A program made the translations under genes and the position numbers. Below are positions 24,846-35,557 of a stretch of DNA of 64,000 bases, piece after piece (positions within the stretch are counted from its first letter, which is position 1; each line of letters opens with the position of its first letter). The stretch comes from Isoetes taiwanensis (lineage: Eukaryota; Streptophyta; Lycopodiopsida; Isoetales; Isoetaceae): the NCBI GenBank assembly GCA_021234155.1, contig JAJEKV010000023.1:4669945-4733944 (forward strand), given 5' to 3'. A model generated the notes under the pieces. The model ran no database searches and was not told the DNA's origin. It worked only from the letters and a program-made list of their open reading frames with translations.

Positions 24846-26468
24846 TGTGGCGTTCGGCCACGATTGCTCGGTCCCGGGGCGTATATCTTGCATCGGTTGT
24901 CTCAAACATCGCAGCATTACATTCACTCCAACTGACGTGTCTGACAGGCGTGTGTAGGCAGTGAGTAGCCCTAGGGGCAACTTGCTAGGTATGTGCATTT
25001 CTTATTAATGTGCACATGCACATTTATTAAGGTGCACACATTTCCATGTGGGCACATTTGGGTGCACACATTTCCATGTAGGCACATTTGGCCCACCCTA
25101 GCCATTAAAGGCAAAGTGGGCCCATTTCCAATTATCCCACATGCCTAAAGGGATGGTGGAAACCTAAGCCCCAACCCTTGCCTATTTAAGTAGGAGAACC
25201 CTAACTTGCCCATTTTCGTTCCTAGGGTTTTAGAGCTCGTTTTTGGCTGCTCTAGGAGTCAAAACGCCTCCAGGACTGCATGCGAGAGAATGGCACCATT
25301 AGTTTCCCTTGATTGGCGGTTGGTGGGATGGTCTAACTTCGGGTCGAGGAGAGCAACTCATGGATGGGTATGTAGTGATTTAATGGTCTAAACCGTTTTC
25401 CAGGTCATTGTATCAGTAGGTTTAGCCTATTAAATCGCCTTTAGCAGCTATCTAGATCTCTAGATGAGTAGATACGGACTCTAACTAAAGAACCTAACTC
25501 TATGATATAGATTAGATCTATGTTCTTTAGTTCTTCCGTGATGTATATGGATGATGTATCTCTGTGAACTCCTTGTATTGGGAAGGGGGTAGAGACTTCA
25601 AGCTTGGTAGTAGATGCTCCTAGATTAGCCTCTCTAGCACACCATAGATTCGCCTGTGTACAAGAACCACACCTGGTTGTGGGTGAAGGGGCAGGACCGG
25701 GTGAGAAGGAGGTTAGATGTTCGACTCTTGAGCGATCCCTCGGGTGTGTAAAGCCTACCGAGGGGATCATTGTGACTAGGTCTAATGGCTTACCACTGAG
25801 TGTGGGTAAGGCATGGGCTCGACACAAGTGAAGTGGTGTTTCATGACTTTCCAGTGGGTTGGTTCCGAATACAGGCGGTGGCCCTCTAGTCACCTTGAGT
25901 CGGCATGTAGATCTCTGGAGGGAGTGATCCCTACTGCGCCCCATCGGGCGGGATGATGACCCGAGGGAATAGCCCTTACGGCTATGCATCCCGCTGACTC
26001 AAATCAGTCCAGACACTTTTCACCTACTCGCAAAGTGTGCCACGGGGAGGGCGGATGGGGTGGACAACCCTATGCCATGTTCTTATGCCGACCCAAATCC
26101 ATTGCCATGAATTGCATCCGCAATGAACTCCGAGACCAAGCCGCCGGGCCATCCCTTTGAGTGAGCCTTGGGTAGGATTCCCTATGTGATGTCTTTGATC
26201 TTTGTCTATGCAGATATGTGGAGGACCATCCTGATCCGTGATGGTCATATGATGTTGATGTATGTACTCATGACATGTATGTTTTACGCTCCGCAGCCTA
26301 GGTAGGCCCCGAGGGAGACAGGGTAAAAGGACCCTTCATTCTTCCCTTTGGAACTCTTCAAGGTTGCGTTGATAATGCGGAGGGCCCTATATTAGCATGG
26401 GGCTGGTATGGGGATGAACTCTGTTTGTATCTGGCGGAGTGCACCGTATATGAGTAGGGGACGTCACA
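24846..26468 (+). repeat. 3' LTR of the LARD-like element
   Basis: Begins TGTGGCGTTC after the polypurine tract and ends GTCACA before the TGTAT duplication. It aligns with 15096-16704. Differences are mostly 1-10 base indels in clusters, often at CAG or CTG sites (see findings). Confidence 0.75.
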
Positions 26469-26473
26469 TGTAT
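26469..26473. repeat. Target-site duplication TGTAT (right)
   Basis: Matches 15091-15095. Confidence 0.7.
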
Positions 26474-26617
26474 TCCTCTCGGCCGATGACTATTGGTGAT
26501 AAAATTTTGTGATGCCAATTGGTGGCTCATAGGCTCGCCTCGATGTCGATCATCGTGCACGGCTATGTGCTTCTCGATCCTCATTGCCTCTACGCTTTCC
26601 CAACTGGTTTTCTTCCC

Positions 26618-27196
26618 CTAGCCGCTGTGAGTCTTGCTCGACCAGAGTGTTGGTGTCCCTGATGTCGCGCCATGGTACTCGTACTCCGAGGAGTCTATCT
26701 CAAGGATGTGGCTTTGGTCCCTTCGAGTGTTGAGTGGTGCTAGGTATAAAGGCTGAATGGAAGGTTCTCCCACCCTATTGACTGACTTATACTGCATGAA
26801 TAGAGCAAGGGCTGTCTGGGATGAGAGGTTTCTAAGCCTATTATGCCTACAGGTCATGTAGTCGGGCATGGTTCTGGTCCTATTCCACAGCTGGTTCTTG
26901 CCCTTGGATCCTCCCATCTCTCTTCCTAAGGCTTGGCTAAGCGTCTCTAGAGATACCCAATTCCCTCCTCTAGGGGGTAAGCTAACTTCCCAGAGTAGGA
27001 TCTGTTGATCGTATTGGCAAATGATATCAGTATAGAAGGGTGTCCTGGTCGAGGTTGCATGAAGATCAAACAAATGGTCGAACACCTGGAAGGCTTGATC
27101 AGCAGGAAAGTCATGGATGTGGTTGGCAGCATCATACCATCTGACAAAGTTTCTAGGTGCCATCGAGCAGAGGTGAGCGTAGAAAATGGCTTGCAA
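26618..27196 (-). pseudogene. Unidentified ORF (192 aa), right part of split locus
   Basis: An open frame of 192 codons with a codon pattern better than chance and internal sequence such as RNFVRWYDAANHIHDFPADQ and ILLWEVSLPPRGGNWVSLE. No family recognised. It faces left toward the LTR element at 15096-26468 and, before that insertion, was followed by the ORF at 14313-15019. Upstream on the same strand is the histone H3-like ORF. It may be a retroelement accessory ORF; this is a guess from context. Confidence 0.35.
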
Positions 27197-27465
27197 AGAT
27201 CAATGAAAGGTTGAAATCGCCTAAGATGCTAGGAACAGTTCTGGTGAAGGGAAAATGGCAAATGAGGCTCTTTTTATAGACTATGGTTTGCCTAGGGTTC
27301 CGTACACAAGGTTTCTTGATGGGAGAGACTTTTGTTCTAAGGCTATAGGTCTCAAAATGAACTACCATGAAGTGCAAATTTAAGCAAAACAAAGCAAAAA
27401 ACACTACATGGCCGTTTGTTGGGTCAAATTTGGCTAAACTAGGTCAAAAAGGGGCGACCCGGGTA

Positions 27466-27525
27466 AATCCGCGCGGAATGGGTCTGCGTTGCGAACGCAG
27501 GGTCGATTGGCGCGGTCTCACCCGG
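27466..27525. repeat. GC-rich 60-mer, copy 1
   Basis: Starts aatccgcgcgg and ends tctcacccgg. It contains the hairpin ctgcgtt-gcg-aacgcag. It differs from copy 2 (27661-27720) at one of 60 positions, whereas the AT-rich flanks of the two copies share nothing. Confidence 0.85.
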
Positions 27526-27660
27526 TTGGGCTGATTTGGGTCAAAATTTAGCATTTCTAGGAGTTGCAAGATACTAATATGCCTAATTGGATCAATTCTA
27601 ATCTAGCTAGCAACTTTTTTCAAGCAAAATTATGAAGCAGAATTTCAAGGTAACCGAGAG

Positions 27661-27720
27661 AATCCGCGCGAAATGGGTCTGCGTTGCGAACGCAGGGTCG
27701 ATTGGCGCGGTCTCACCCGG
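27661..27720. repeat. GC-rich 60-mer, copy 2
   Basis: Second copy of the block at 27466-27525, 195 bp further right in the same orientation, one mismatch in 60. Confidence 0.85.
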
Positions 27721-27964
27721 GTCACTGAATTTTTGCCAATCTTCGATGATTTTTTGCTGAAATTTTGTTCTAACCCGGGTTCCTAGGTAGTTTCTAAACA
27801 CTTTACAAAAAAATCTACTACAATTTAGCTTAATTACTTACATTTTCAAGGCATACCACAATCAGTTTTACAAAGTAAGAAGAACACATATATATTAAAA
27901 AAAAAAAGGGGACAATTTACACTGAAAAACTTTAATTTTTAACAAAATTACAAAACTTGAGGTC

Positions 27965-28333
27965 CTAGGGCCTCTCTTTGCGGATCCTCCGCGCCAAATG
28001 CAGGTCCTTAGGCATAACCGTTACCCGCTTGGCGTGGATGGCGCAAAGGTTTCCCTCCTCAAAGAGCTGAGTCAGCTCTGCTTCTGCAGCCTCTTGCAGA
28101 GCCCAGGTGGTTAGAGGGGTGACCCTGTAATCGGTCCGGAACTCCTGCATGACTTCGCGCAGAAGGCGTTCGAAGGGCGCCTTCCTTATCAGGAGATTAG
28201 TACACCGCTGAAAGTGTCTAATCTCCCGAAACACCCGCACGTGCCGAGAGTTAGACCTATGATGTTTCTTCTTGGGCTTCTCCGGCCGTGGAGGTGGCGG
28301 CTTCGGCTGATTCTTTGGCTGCCCTCCCTTCAT
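27965..28333 (-). CDS. Divergent histone H3, CENH3-like
   Basis: A 122-codon intronless ORF. Residues about 35-122 are a histone H3 fold: [19 protein letters not shown] (alphaN-alpha1), then [28 protein letters not shown] (alpha2), [16 protein letters not shown] (loop 2) and [10 protein letters not shown] at the end. Against canonical H3, loop 1 has the same length, but RYQKSTELL is HFQRCTNLL and QEACEAYL is [15 protein letters not shown] and QEAAE are typical of centromeric H3. The tail (residues 1-34) is short, Pro/Lys-rich and unrelated to ARTKQTARK, so Lys4, 9 and 27 have no counterpart. A TAG lies 30 bases upstream in frame. Plant CENH3 genes usually have introns, so this may be a retrocopy or a transposon-carried gene. 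H3 membership is clear; centromeric function is not. Confidence 0.75.
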   Translation of the reverse strand: MKGGQPKNQPKPPPPRPEKPKKKHHRSNSRHVRVFREIRHFQRCTNLLIRKAPFERLLREVMQEFRTDYRVTPLTTWALQEAAEAELTQLFEEGNLCAIHAKRVTVMPKDLHLARRIRKERP

Positions 28334-28540
28334 GAACTTCTCTACATTCTGCTTACAGTACTAATCATTATTCCTCGTCCAACGACGGAGGTACTCCTGG
28401 TACACCTTCATTTTTCGCTTGAATTCGCGATCGCTTCACCAGCGATCCCGCGGCGTGCGAATTCGCCACCCACCCTTACATTTCTTAACTACCTTGGGTG
28501 GCTTGGGCCATACATGTCCGGGTAGGTGGGCGTCGCGTTG

Positions 28541-28660
28541 GGAAGTCAAGTTTCTCCAACGTCTTGCTCCTCCTCCTCCCCTGCATTCTCCTCCTCTTCT
28601 TCCTCCTCCTCCTCTGCCTCTTCGTCCTCGCGGGATCGAGGTTCTTCAATCGTGACTGTC
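28541..28660 (-). other. Glu-rich minus-strand coding-like stretch
   Basis: One minus-strand frame reads a run of about 25 mostly acidic residues (EDEEAEEEEEEEEE and GEEEEQDV) before a stop, about 210 bp upstream of the H3-like ORF. The DNA is a (GAG/GAA)-rich purine tract, so the reading may be low-complexity only. It is mentioned because acidic stretches are common in histone-associated and transposon proteins. Confidence 0.2.
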
Positions 28661-31087
28661 CCACGAGGCCTATCCCTCCTCGCCCTATTGGCTCATTTTT
28701 CTGCGTTTCGATCTATAATTTCACCATAAGATGGGTTTTCATTATGAGCTAGCTTTACATCCATCGGATGATGTTCCATACATCTTTTATTTTCACGTTC
28801 TCTCATTTGCTCTTAGTTTTGCACTCTCTATCATCACAATCACTACCTATAATAAGCTGCATTTTTCATTTTTCTATCTTCCACATATTCCAGATATTGA
28901 GGAATGGGTGATATTTGTCTGATCAGAGGGATTGATTGCAGAATACAACCACGATTCTATTCCTATGGTGAATTGGCTAACTCCTACTAGCGACGATGTA
29001 GTCAACTTTGAGGTTCTACCCCAATATATTATCATCACTATGCTGAACCTATAAGGACTAATAAGCCTATTCATGATGCATGAGCTGATTTGCAAAAAAA
29101 GGATATTTTCTGATCTGTTAACTAAGTCCTACAATTTGATGGCCTCGGTTGCACGTATTAAACTTTTTGTTTGGATGATTTGCAACTTGCTTGGCCAAGA
29201 TAAGCGAGACCATATCTTATATTTACAAAGCACCACTACAATAATCTAACCATGTGTTGTACCTGTCACCTTTTTGCATTATTTGTGTCCCATTTGTGTA
29301 TATTGATAGAATTTTCTTTAACACGGTGGTATGATATTTCAACTATAACTCTGATAACGTCCTTTGAGCAGTGAGACGCTTTGTTACCCAGAAAACAAGT
29401 AGTTCTGCAGTTATTTTCTTTTCATCAATAAGAAATGGTTCTAGAGTACTTGGCAAAGATCCATATGATGAAATTGAGAATCCTCTTGAGCCTGCCAGAT
29501 ATTTGTTCAGGGGCAATTAAACACAAACATTTGAAATGTGTGCTTACCTTTAAGTTTCCCATCTGGAAAATATGCACAAAAGGAGTATGATACCCCCTTT
29601 TTAGTGAATGCTCCTTGTAGATGTTAAAAACTATGCTCAAACAATAGGTTTGCGTCATTAAGTTGGATTCCCATCACTGCTTGCGTACCACGTATCCACG
29701 AAACAAAGACCCTAAATTGCGGGTACGGATAAAAATGATTTATGATATGATTGCGTTGAAAAACAAGAGTGTTTGTTCTTAGGTATCATAAGGTCGTATT
29801 TCAATCACATATAATTGCCTGAGTTGTTGAAAATATGTGATACATAGACTTGATCCAGTTCCAGATATAGATGTGATTTCCTTACATAACATCAAATTGT
29901 TGTATGTTAAATGTATGCAATAGTAGATGATCTGAAAACAACAATCCACGAATCTGGTAAGCTTCTTGTCACCTTTGAGAATAATTTGTTTATTTCTGAT
30001 ATGGTTGCGATGGATTAAAAAAAAAACCAGCACTACTTGCCTTAAGTCACATAAGACATTTTTAATGATGTATGCATCATGTTCATATGATTAAAAAGTT
30101 GCCACTTTAAGTCCTCCAAGAGAACAACTCACTTTCTTGTTAAGATTGGCCACACTTGGCCATTTCTGAAAGAAACTTGCTGAATACTTTGATGGAAGGA
30201 TTCTGTAGTTCAATCATTATTATATGCCTGATTTTTTAGCGTACAATATGTGCATACACATGATGATGTTTCAGATCTAGAGATATTCTTTCGAATATTC
30301 ACATTGTTGTTTGTCAAATGCAGATGATTTGAAGGTAGCTATCCATTATTTCTAGGCTAAAAAAATTCAATTTGAAAACCTGGTAGTTATTACTTCAAGT
30401 ATCCTTATTTCTTCGGGAGTATTGTAGGACCTCTAATAATATATACTTTGTTCTATTTCTTTCATGTCTTCCATTCAAGGCAGTGAAATCCAAGGTCCAA
30501 ACCTATGCTTTAATGTACGGAACATTTCATGTATTTTGGAAACTTTTTGTTCATAGGTTTAGTCATGGAGCATCTCCTCTTAGCAAGGAATTCTCTCTTC
30601 AAGAGTGGCAAGCCATGTATGGGAACGTTCTTATGAGTCTGCATCTGTGATATTAGTGCCTAAGGCTTCGTCATGGCAAACTATTTTGACATTTAAAAAA
30701 GACAACTATCCCATTTTGCATTAAGTACAAAGTAATCAACGTGCTTTGGGCTAATTAGAAGTTTGTGTTTGTAAAGGTTGCACATCTTTAAAATTTAAAT
30801 CTGAGATGAGAATTTCATGTTGTGATCTAAATAATATACACCCTTATTCAACGGTCAATATATCATATATTGAAATAATAACATCACGTGACAATCTGGA
30901 CTAAGTAAATAACAATAGCTTGCCCGCCCGCTCTACCTTGTGCTTAACGAAAATCAACAAACATTATTGAACACTTTCCTTTGTTAGTTCGAGAATTGGA
31001 ATGAAACAAAGCTATTCCTTTTTGTTAATCTTATTTGTGAGTTACAACAAATAATTATTCACAATTAATTTTTATCTACAGAGGCCT
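28661..31087. other. AT-rich intergenic DNA, no gene seen
   Basis: No ORF above about 85 codons and no domain recognised on either strand. No clear terminal repeats. Probably old, decayed transposon sequence. Confidence 0.5.
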
Positions 31088-31510
31088 TTATCGTGAACCT
31101 TCAGTTCTATCTGGAATACGATATATCTTAATTTGTGGGGGCATATCCCACAAATGGGGATTACTATCTACGACTGAAAATAAGGCATAACTTGTGCATA
31201 TGCCCATCCAATAACTCTCGATACTCAAAGGCATTCTCCGATGAATATACACTGAAACAAATGCGCCACTTTCCTCACACATTCCTTGTTGCAAACTGGT
31301 TTCAAATACCCTGAACAAATGCAATTGGTGTGATCAGTCGTAAAGCTCTACTATGTGATAGTTGTTTAGCATCGCATAGAAAGCCTTCCAACCTGCTGTC
31401 ACCTACTGCCTAATACAAATATCTCAATATGTTATTGTAATGAACTCCACTCCTAGGTACTTATATGTTTCCACCACTTCCACATCTTGTGCCCTCAGTA
31501 GGCAAAAAGT
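31088..31510 (-). pseudogene. LINE reverse-transcriptase C-terminal fragment
   Basis: The minus strand reads VVETYKYLGVEF near 31460-31490, then AGWKAF, and then a 78-codon stretch with SYALFSVVDSN. The TYKYLGVEF block follows the RT domain in many non-LTR elements, and the same block appears at 56250-56290. Several stops separate the blocks. A remnant of the same LINE family as 35558-36000 and 55250-56385. Confidence 0.55.
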
Positions 31511-31573
31511 CGCATTTAATTAAAGTGGGTCAAATCTCGCAATTTGGGACTCGGGCTGAAAATGGGACTCATA

Positions 31574-31911
31574 CAAAAAAAAAAAAGAGGGGAGGGAGAG
31601 GGGGCACACCTTGATAAGGAGAAGGGTAGGAGGAGAAAGAGGGAGGAGCCACACGTTGAAGAGGGGAAGAGGATAAGTTGGAAGAAGGGGCAAGGGCGGG
31701 GGAGAGGAGAGGAGAGCAAAAGGGCAAAGGAGGAGGGAGGGGAGGGGCAAAGGGGAGGAGCAAAGGAGGGACGGGAGGGGCAAAGGGGGAGGGGCAAAGG
31801 GAGGAGGGAGGGGAGGGAGGGGAGGGAGAGCAAAGGGGGCAAAAGGGGCAAAGGGGGAGGAGCAAAGGAGGAACGGGAGGGCAAAGGGCAAAGGGGAAAA
31901 GCCCTCCCCTC
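31574..31911 (+). repeat. Purine-only tract of about 340 bp
   Basis: The plus strand is almost entirely G and A (gggag, gcaaag and ggagg motifs), with only scattered C or T. Long ORFs read from both strands here are low-complexity artefacts. Such a homopurine-homopyrimidine tract can form triplex DNA. Confidence 0.85.
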
Positions 31912-32040
31912 CCAAAAAAATAAAAATAAAAAGTATTAATTATTAATATATAATCAATAATTAATTAAGATAATTAGATTAATTAAGCTAATTAATTAAT
32001 CAAATATAAATTAAATTAAATCAATACTCCATTTAAAACC

Positions 32041-32066
32041 TTTCTCGACCCACTAGTCGAGAAAGC
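32041..32066. repeat. Hairpin TTTCTCGAC...GTCGAGAAA
   Basis: An inverted repeat with 9-bp arms and a 6-base loop. Related hairpins occur at about 34107-34157, 34205-34238 and 34783-34803. Confidence 0.6.
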
Positions 32067-32184
32067 AATTTAATTCCAGCACAAATGCACCAAAATGAGG
32101 AATTTCAAACACTACTACCTAAACACCTATAAACTAAAGGTGATTTTAGCGAAACTTAAAATTAATGCCTCCTTCCCACCAACA

Positions 32185-32362
32185 CAAGAAAGGGAGAGGC
32201 AGATAAACAGGGCACTTGAGATCCACACGGACTAATACTTACAACAAAGGGAGAGGCAGATAAAAGGGCACAAACAGGGCACTTGAGATCCACACGGACT
32301 AATACTTACAACAAAGGGAGAGGCAGATAAAAGGGCACTTGAGATCCACACGGACTAATATT
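32185..32362 (+). repeat. Tandem repeat, three copies
   Basis: The unit contains gggagaggcagataaa(ca)gggcac, ttgagatccacacgg and actaatacttacaaca. Copies begin near 32190, 32249 and 32315, with length variation from a small internal insertion. Non-coding. Confidence 0.7.
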
Positions 32363-34060
32363 CATCTGAAGAAACAGGTGCTACGCCAGACTCCATCAGA
32401 GCTCCGATTTGACCTAAATAAGTCAGAATTTTTTTCCTGCAAGTTGCAAATCGGCTGTAGACCTTTGATCTATGATTTTCTCTGATCCGGCAGCGAAATG
32501 GAGGAGCAGCTGAAAGAGCAGGCGAGGAGCAGCGAAGAAGGGCTGCTGGTGCTTTGCGTTGAAGGTCTGTATGCCAGATTGAAGCGCTGCATTGCCGGAT
32601 TTAAACTCTGTACGACAGTGTATTGAAAAAAGGATTTAAACTCTGCCGGATCGCTTGGATTGAGACAAAGGAGCCCATGTGGCTATGGAGTGATGTGGGC
32701 CTTCAGAAACGGAGCTTGCTTCGCCGGAGTCGATAATGCAAGTGCATTTCGACAAGATAGCGGAAAAAGCTTAATGGTGGACGGGCGAAGGAGCTATGGA
32801 AGCCGTGGGGATGGCGACAATCTCAAGTGCATGAAACCGATTCAACCGATTCAAGATCCCGCCCGATTGGATTCATATGTTTTTGCTTTCGTCCCGTTTT
32901 GCAGCACCTGCAGCAAGATCCGGTTCTCTGGCTACATTTTCAAAGCAGAGTGTGAAGTTTAAAAGAGCTCTGAAGTTTAAAAGCTGGCTTACCGTGAAGG
33001 AATGGAAGGGCCTTAACTTAAAGCTCGCGATGGCGGACCTCCGCCCGCAAGTCCCGCCATATCCAGATAACTTTCTCCTCTTTATGCTCTGATCCGACCT
33101 GATCAGGGGCGTTTCCAAGCTTTGTAAGAAATGGTTCTTTCCAAGCTTTGTGGTTGTACTTCTTCGGATACTATGCCAGATGAAGAAATGGAACCGCACG
33201 GCCAGATGGGAAGCTTGGAAGCCATGAAAGTCGGAAGGAAGCCGATGAAAGCTTGGAAGGAAGCCGAAACCTGATAGGAAGCCGAAAGCTCCATAGGAAG
33301 CCGAAAGCTCCATGCCATAGCCACGTTCTTGGGAGTTCGCCATAGCCACGATCTTGGGAGTTCGCCATAGCCACAATTTCATAAGTGTACCAAATCTCTT
33401 CAATTCAAAGGTATGTACCAAATCTCCCCTCTTTTCAATTTCAAATTTCAAACTTAAACATGGGTGGGAGGAAAAAGTGGAATAATAGGGTGTACATAAG
33501 AAAAAAATACGGACATAGCGTGGCCAATGGGTTATTTTTTCTAAGGCCAATGGGTATGAAGGATTAAAATATTATTAAATAAATTGACGTCTATTTATAC
33601 GCCCCCAATTTCACACATTGTGCACATTATGTTGCCATTATAGGGGCACATTTTCAAGGCACATTTTCAATGTTTAAGTCAAAACATTGATATACTAGGG
33701 GTTGACTATTTTTTTATCTACATTATACATAGGAAATGCATAGCTATGGTGTGCATTTAGGAAATACATAAGATATTGTATTTATTAGGAAATATATAGG
33801 ATAAGATATTGTGTTTATTAGAAAACATTGATATACTAAAAAAAGGGGGGGAAATGGGGATTCTATTTCTATTTTTGGGTCTACGTATACATAGAAAAAA
33901 AATGCATAGGTATAGTGTGCACTTGGAAAATACATAGGATATGGTGCAACTAATAATGATTTGCACTTTATGATATTGGAGGTAGAAACTATGTTTGTAG
34001 GCAAGTAGGTTCGCCACATTTGTTGTATGTTTGATCACATGTGAATAAACGATAGTAATA
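32363..34060. other. Repeat-rich intergenic DNA, no gene seen
   Basis: A long minus-strand ORF (33550-32873) has no recognisable domain, and its apparent peptide repeats reflect short DNA repeats (gccatagccac and agccgaaagctcc, 33240-33375). At 33730-34020 a degenerate direct repeat containing aaatacataggat and gatattgtatttatt occurs. I treat this as non-coding. Confidence 0.45.
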
Positions 34061-34103
34061 TGATGTTTGAAGGGCTTAGAACCGCATTTTGCACTTTGAG
34101 TTG

Positions 34104-34238
34104 CCTTTCTCGACTCACGAAGTCGGGGGGCCCTTTTTCGACTCGCGAGTCGAGAAAGGGCCCGCACCAAAAAATAATCTCGCCCTTGAAATTGCCTTTT
34201 TAGTCCGGAGCCGCCTTCCCGACCGCGAAGTCGAGAAA
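34104..34238. repeat. Cluster of CGACTCGCGAGTCG-type palindromes
   Basis: tttctcgactcacgaagtcg is followed by ttcgactcgcgagtcgagaa (containing the perfect palindrome cgactcgcgagtcg) and later cccgaccgcgaagtcgagaa. These are arms of the same TTTCTCGAC/GTCGAGAAA hairpin found at 32041, in different decay states. Confidence 0.6.
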
Positions 34239-35557
34239 GGCCCTCAAACCCGCTGGCGCTGGAGTTTCGACCGCTCGAAAGGCCTTTTTTCGACCCCGTT
34301 AAACTATGGGCCTTTTGGGCCAAAAAGAAAATATTAGCCAAGTCTATTTCTACAAGACCTCCATTTCACCTAACTTTAGCTAACCGCAGGATGATATAAA
34401 GTAGTAAGAATTTGAAAGTTTAGCCAAAACTTAGAACCTTTCATGTCAAATTTCGCAGACTTTAGCCAACGTGAAACTATAGCATTTATATCTAACCATG
34501 GTTTGTGGTTATATTTTTTTTGAATTATGCAAAAAATAACCAAGTGAGAGAAGATTTTTAATTTTTAGATAATGGGGTTTAGCCAAATGTAAGAAATTAC
34601 ATACTTGAAAATTTGAAGGTTTTTAAACCCAGAAGCACTTCAACTTTTGGCTTCACTTTAGCCAAGTCTATTTCACCACTTTGATATAAGGTTCCTTAAT
34701 TTTTTCCCTCACACCCCTAAAGTTTTTTTTTTTCTTCGAGCTATTCCTTTCTCTGATTCCTAAAACTCAAGCTTTTTTTGAACTGCTTTTCTCGCCTCGA
34801 GAAAGGCCTTCGACAGGCCTCAGCCCGTGATTTTCCAAAAATGGCCCTAAGAATTGTGTTTTATTAAATTTTTTTTGTGTCAGAGCATCACTTGACTAAC
34901 TTGATTTTGTCTTTTGCAGTCCTTATCTCAACCAGATAGTACATGCTTGGGAGCAATGAAAAGACTAGTTCATTGAAGAAAGGTGCCGAGAAGAGGGTGG
35001 TGACATCGGGTTGGACATACAAGCACGCGGGCCCATGAAGGAACTCCTCATACAAATTTCTATCGCCCAGTAAGTTGCTCCGTGACTTGAGAGAGCTCCA
35101 CGCGCCCTTTGCACTAGATGGTTCATGTGTGAAGAGCGTGTAATCATTGTGCCCATTCGACCACTATGGTCTCTTCACCCACTATAATATATATTGTAAT
35201 GAGCCCATTTATAAATATAAGGTATCTCAAAACTAGTATTTTTTGGTGATTAAGTAAACAATTTGCTTAATTTTTGTTGGAATTTGTGATCAAGAGTCTA
35301 CCCACCCAAGAAAATAGAGCCAACATATCCAACTAAGAATCTTTTTCAACTAGAACTTTGGTTTCAATCTGTAATGAAATTCCTATGTTTGAGTTGCATT
35401 GTTCTTGTTCTCGACTCGCTATCCAATAAACCGAAGAAAGTTGGATGCACACTAATAGACAAAAATTCCAATTATGGCCAGTTTTGGGGTCGGGGTGCTT
35501 CTTTTTATGTAAATTGACAGGGTTCCGAAAAAAAATGGGAATGGAATGAGTCCCACT
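34239..35557. other. AT-rich intergenic DNA, no gene seen
   Basis: Apart from another tttctcgcctcgagaaagg hairpin (34781-34800), I see only short ORFs and homopolymer runs. Confidence 0.45.

Larger units (their letters stand above)
15096..26468 (+). mobile_element. Large non-coding LTR retrotransposon (LARD-like)
   Basis: An 11.4-kb element with 1.6-kb direct-repeat LTRs (15096-16704 and 24846-26468), a tRNA-Met-type primer-binding site next to the left LTR, a polypurine tract next to the right LTR and a TGTAT target duplication. These fix the plus orientation. The 8.1-kb interior has no gag, protease, RT, RNase H or integrase that I can find; the longest open frames are under 100 codons. 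This matches the definition of large retrotransposon derivatives, which depend on enzymes from autonomous partners. The alternative is extreme decay of a coding element, but the LTRs remain closely similar, which argues against that. Confidence 0.75.

Noticed and set aside
28214-28525. Plus-strand 103-codon ORF over the H3-like gene
   Set aside because: It is the antisense of a well-conserved histone fold and has no motif of its own.
31516-31939. Several ORFs of 80-130 codons on both strands
   Set aside because: All are translations of the purine-only tract: low-complexity Pro/Leu/Ser or Gly/Lys/Glu.
32873-33550. 225-codon minus-strand ORF
   Set aside because: No recognisable domain; its internal similarities follow short DNA repeats, and codon use looks random.
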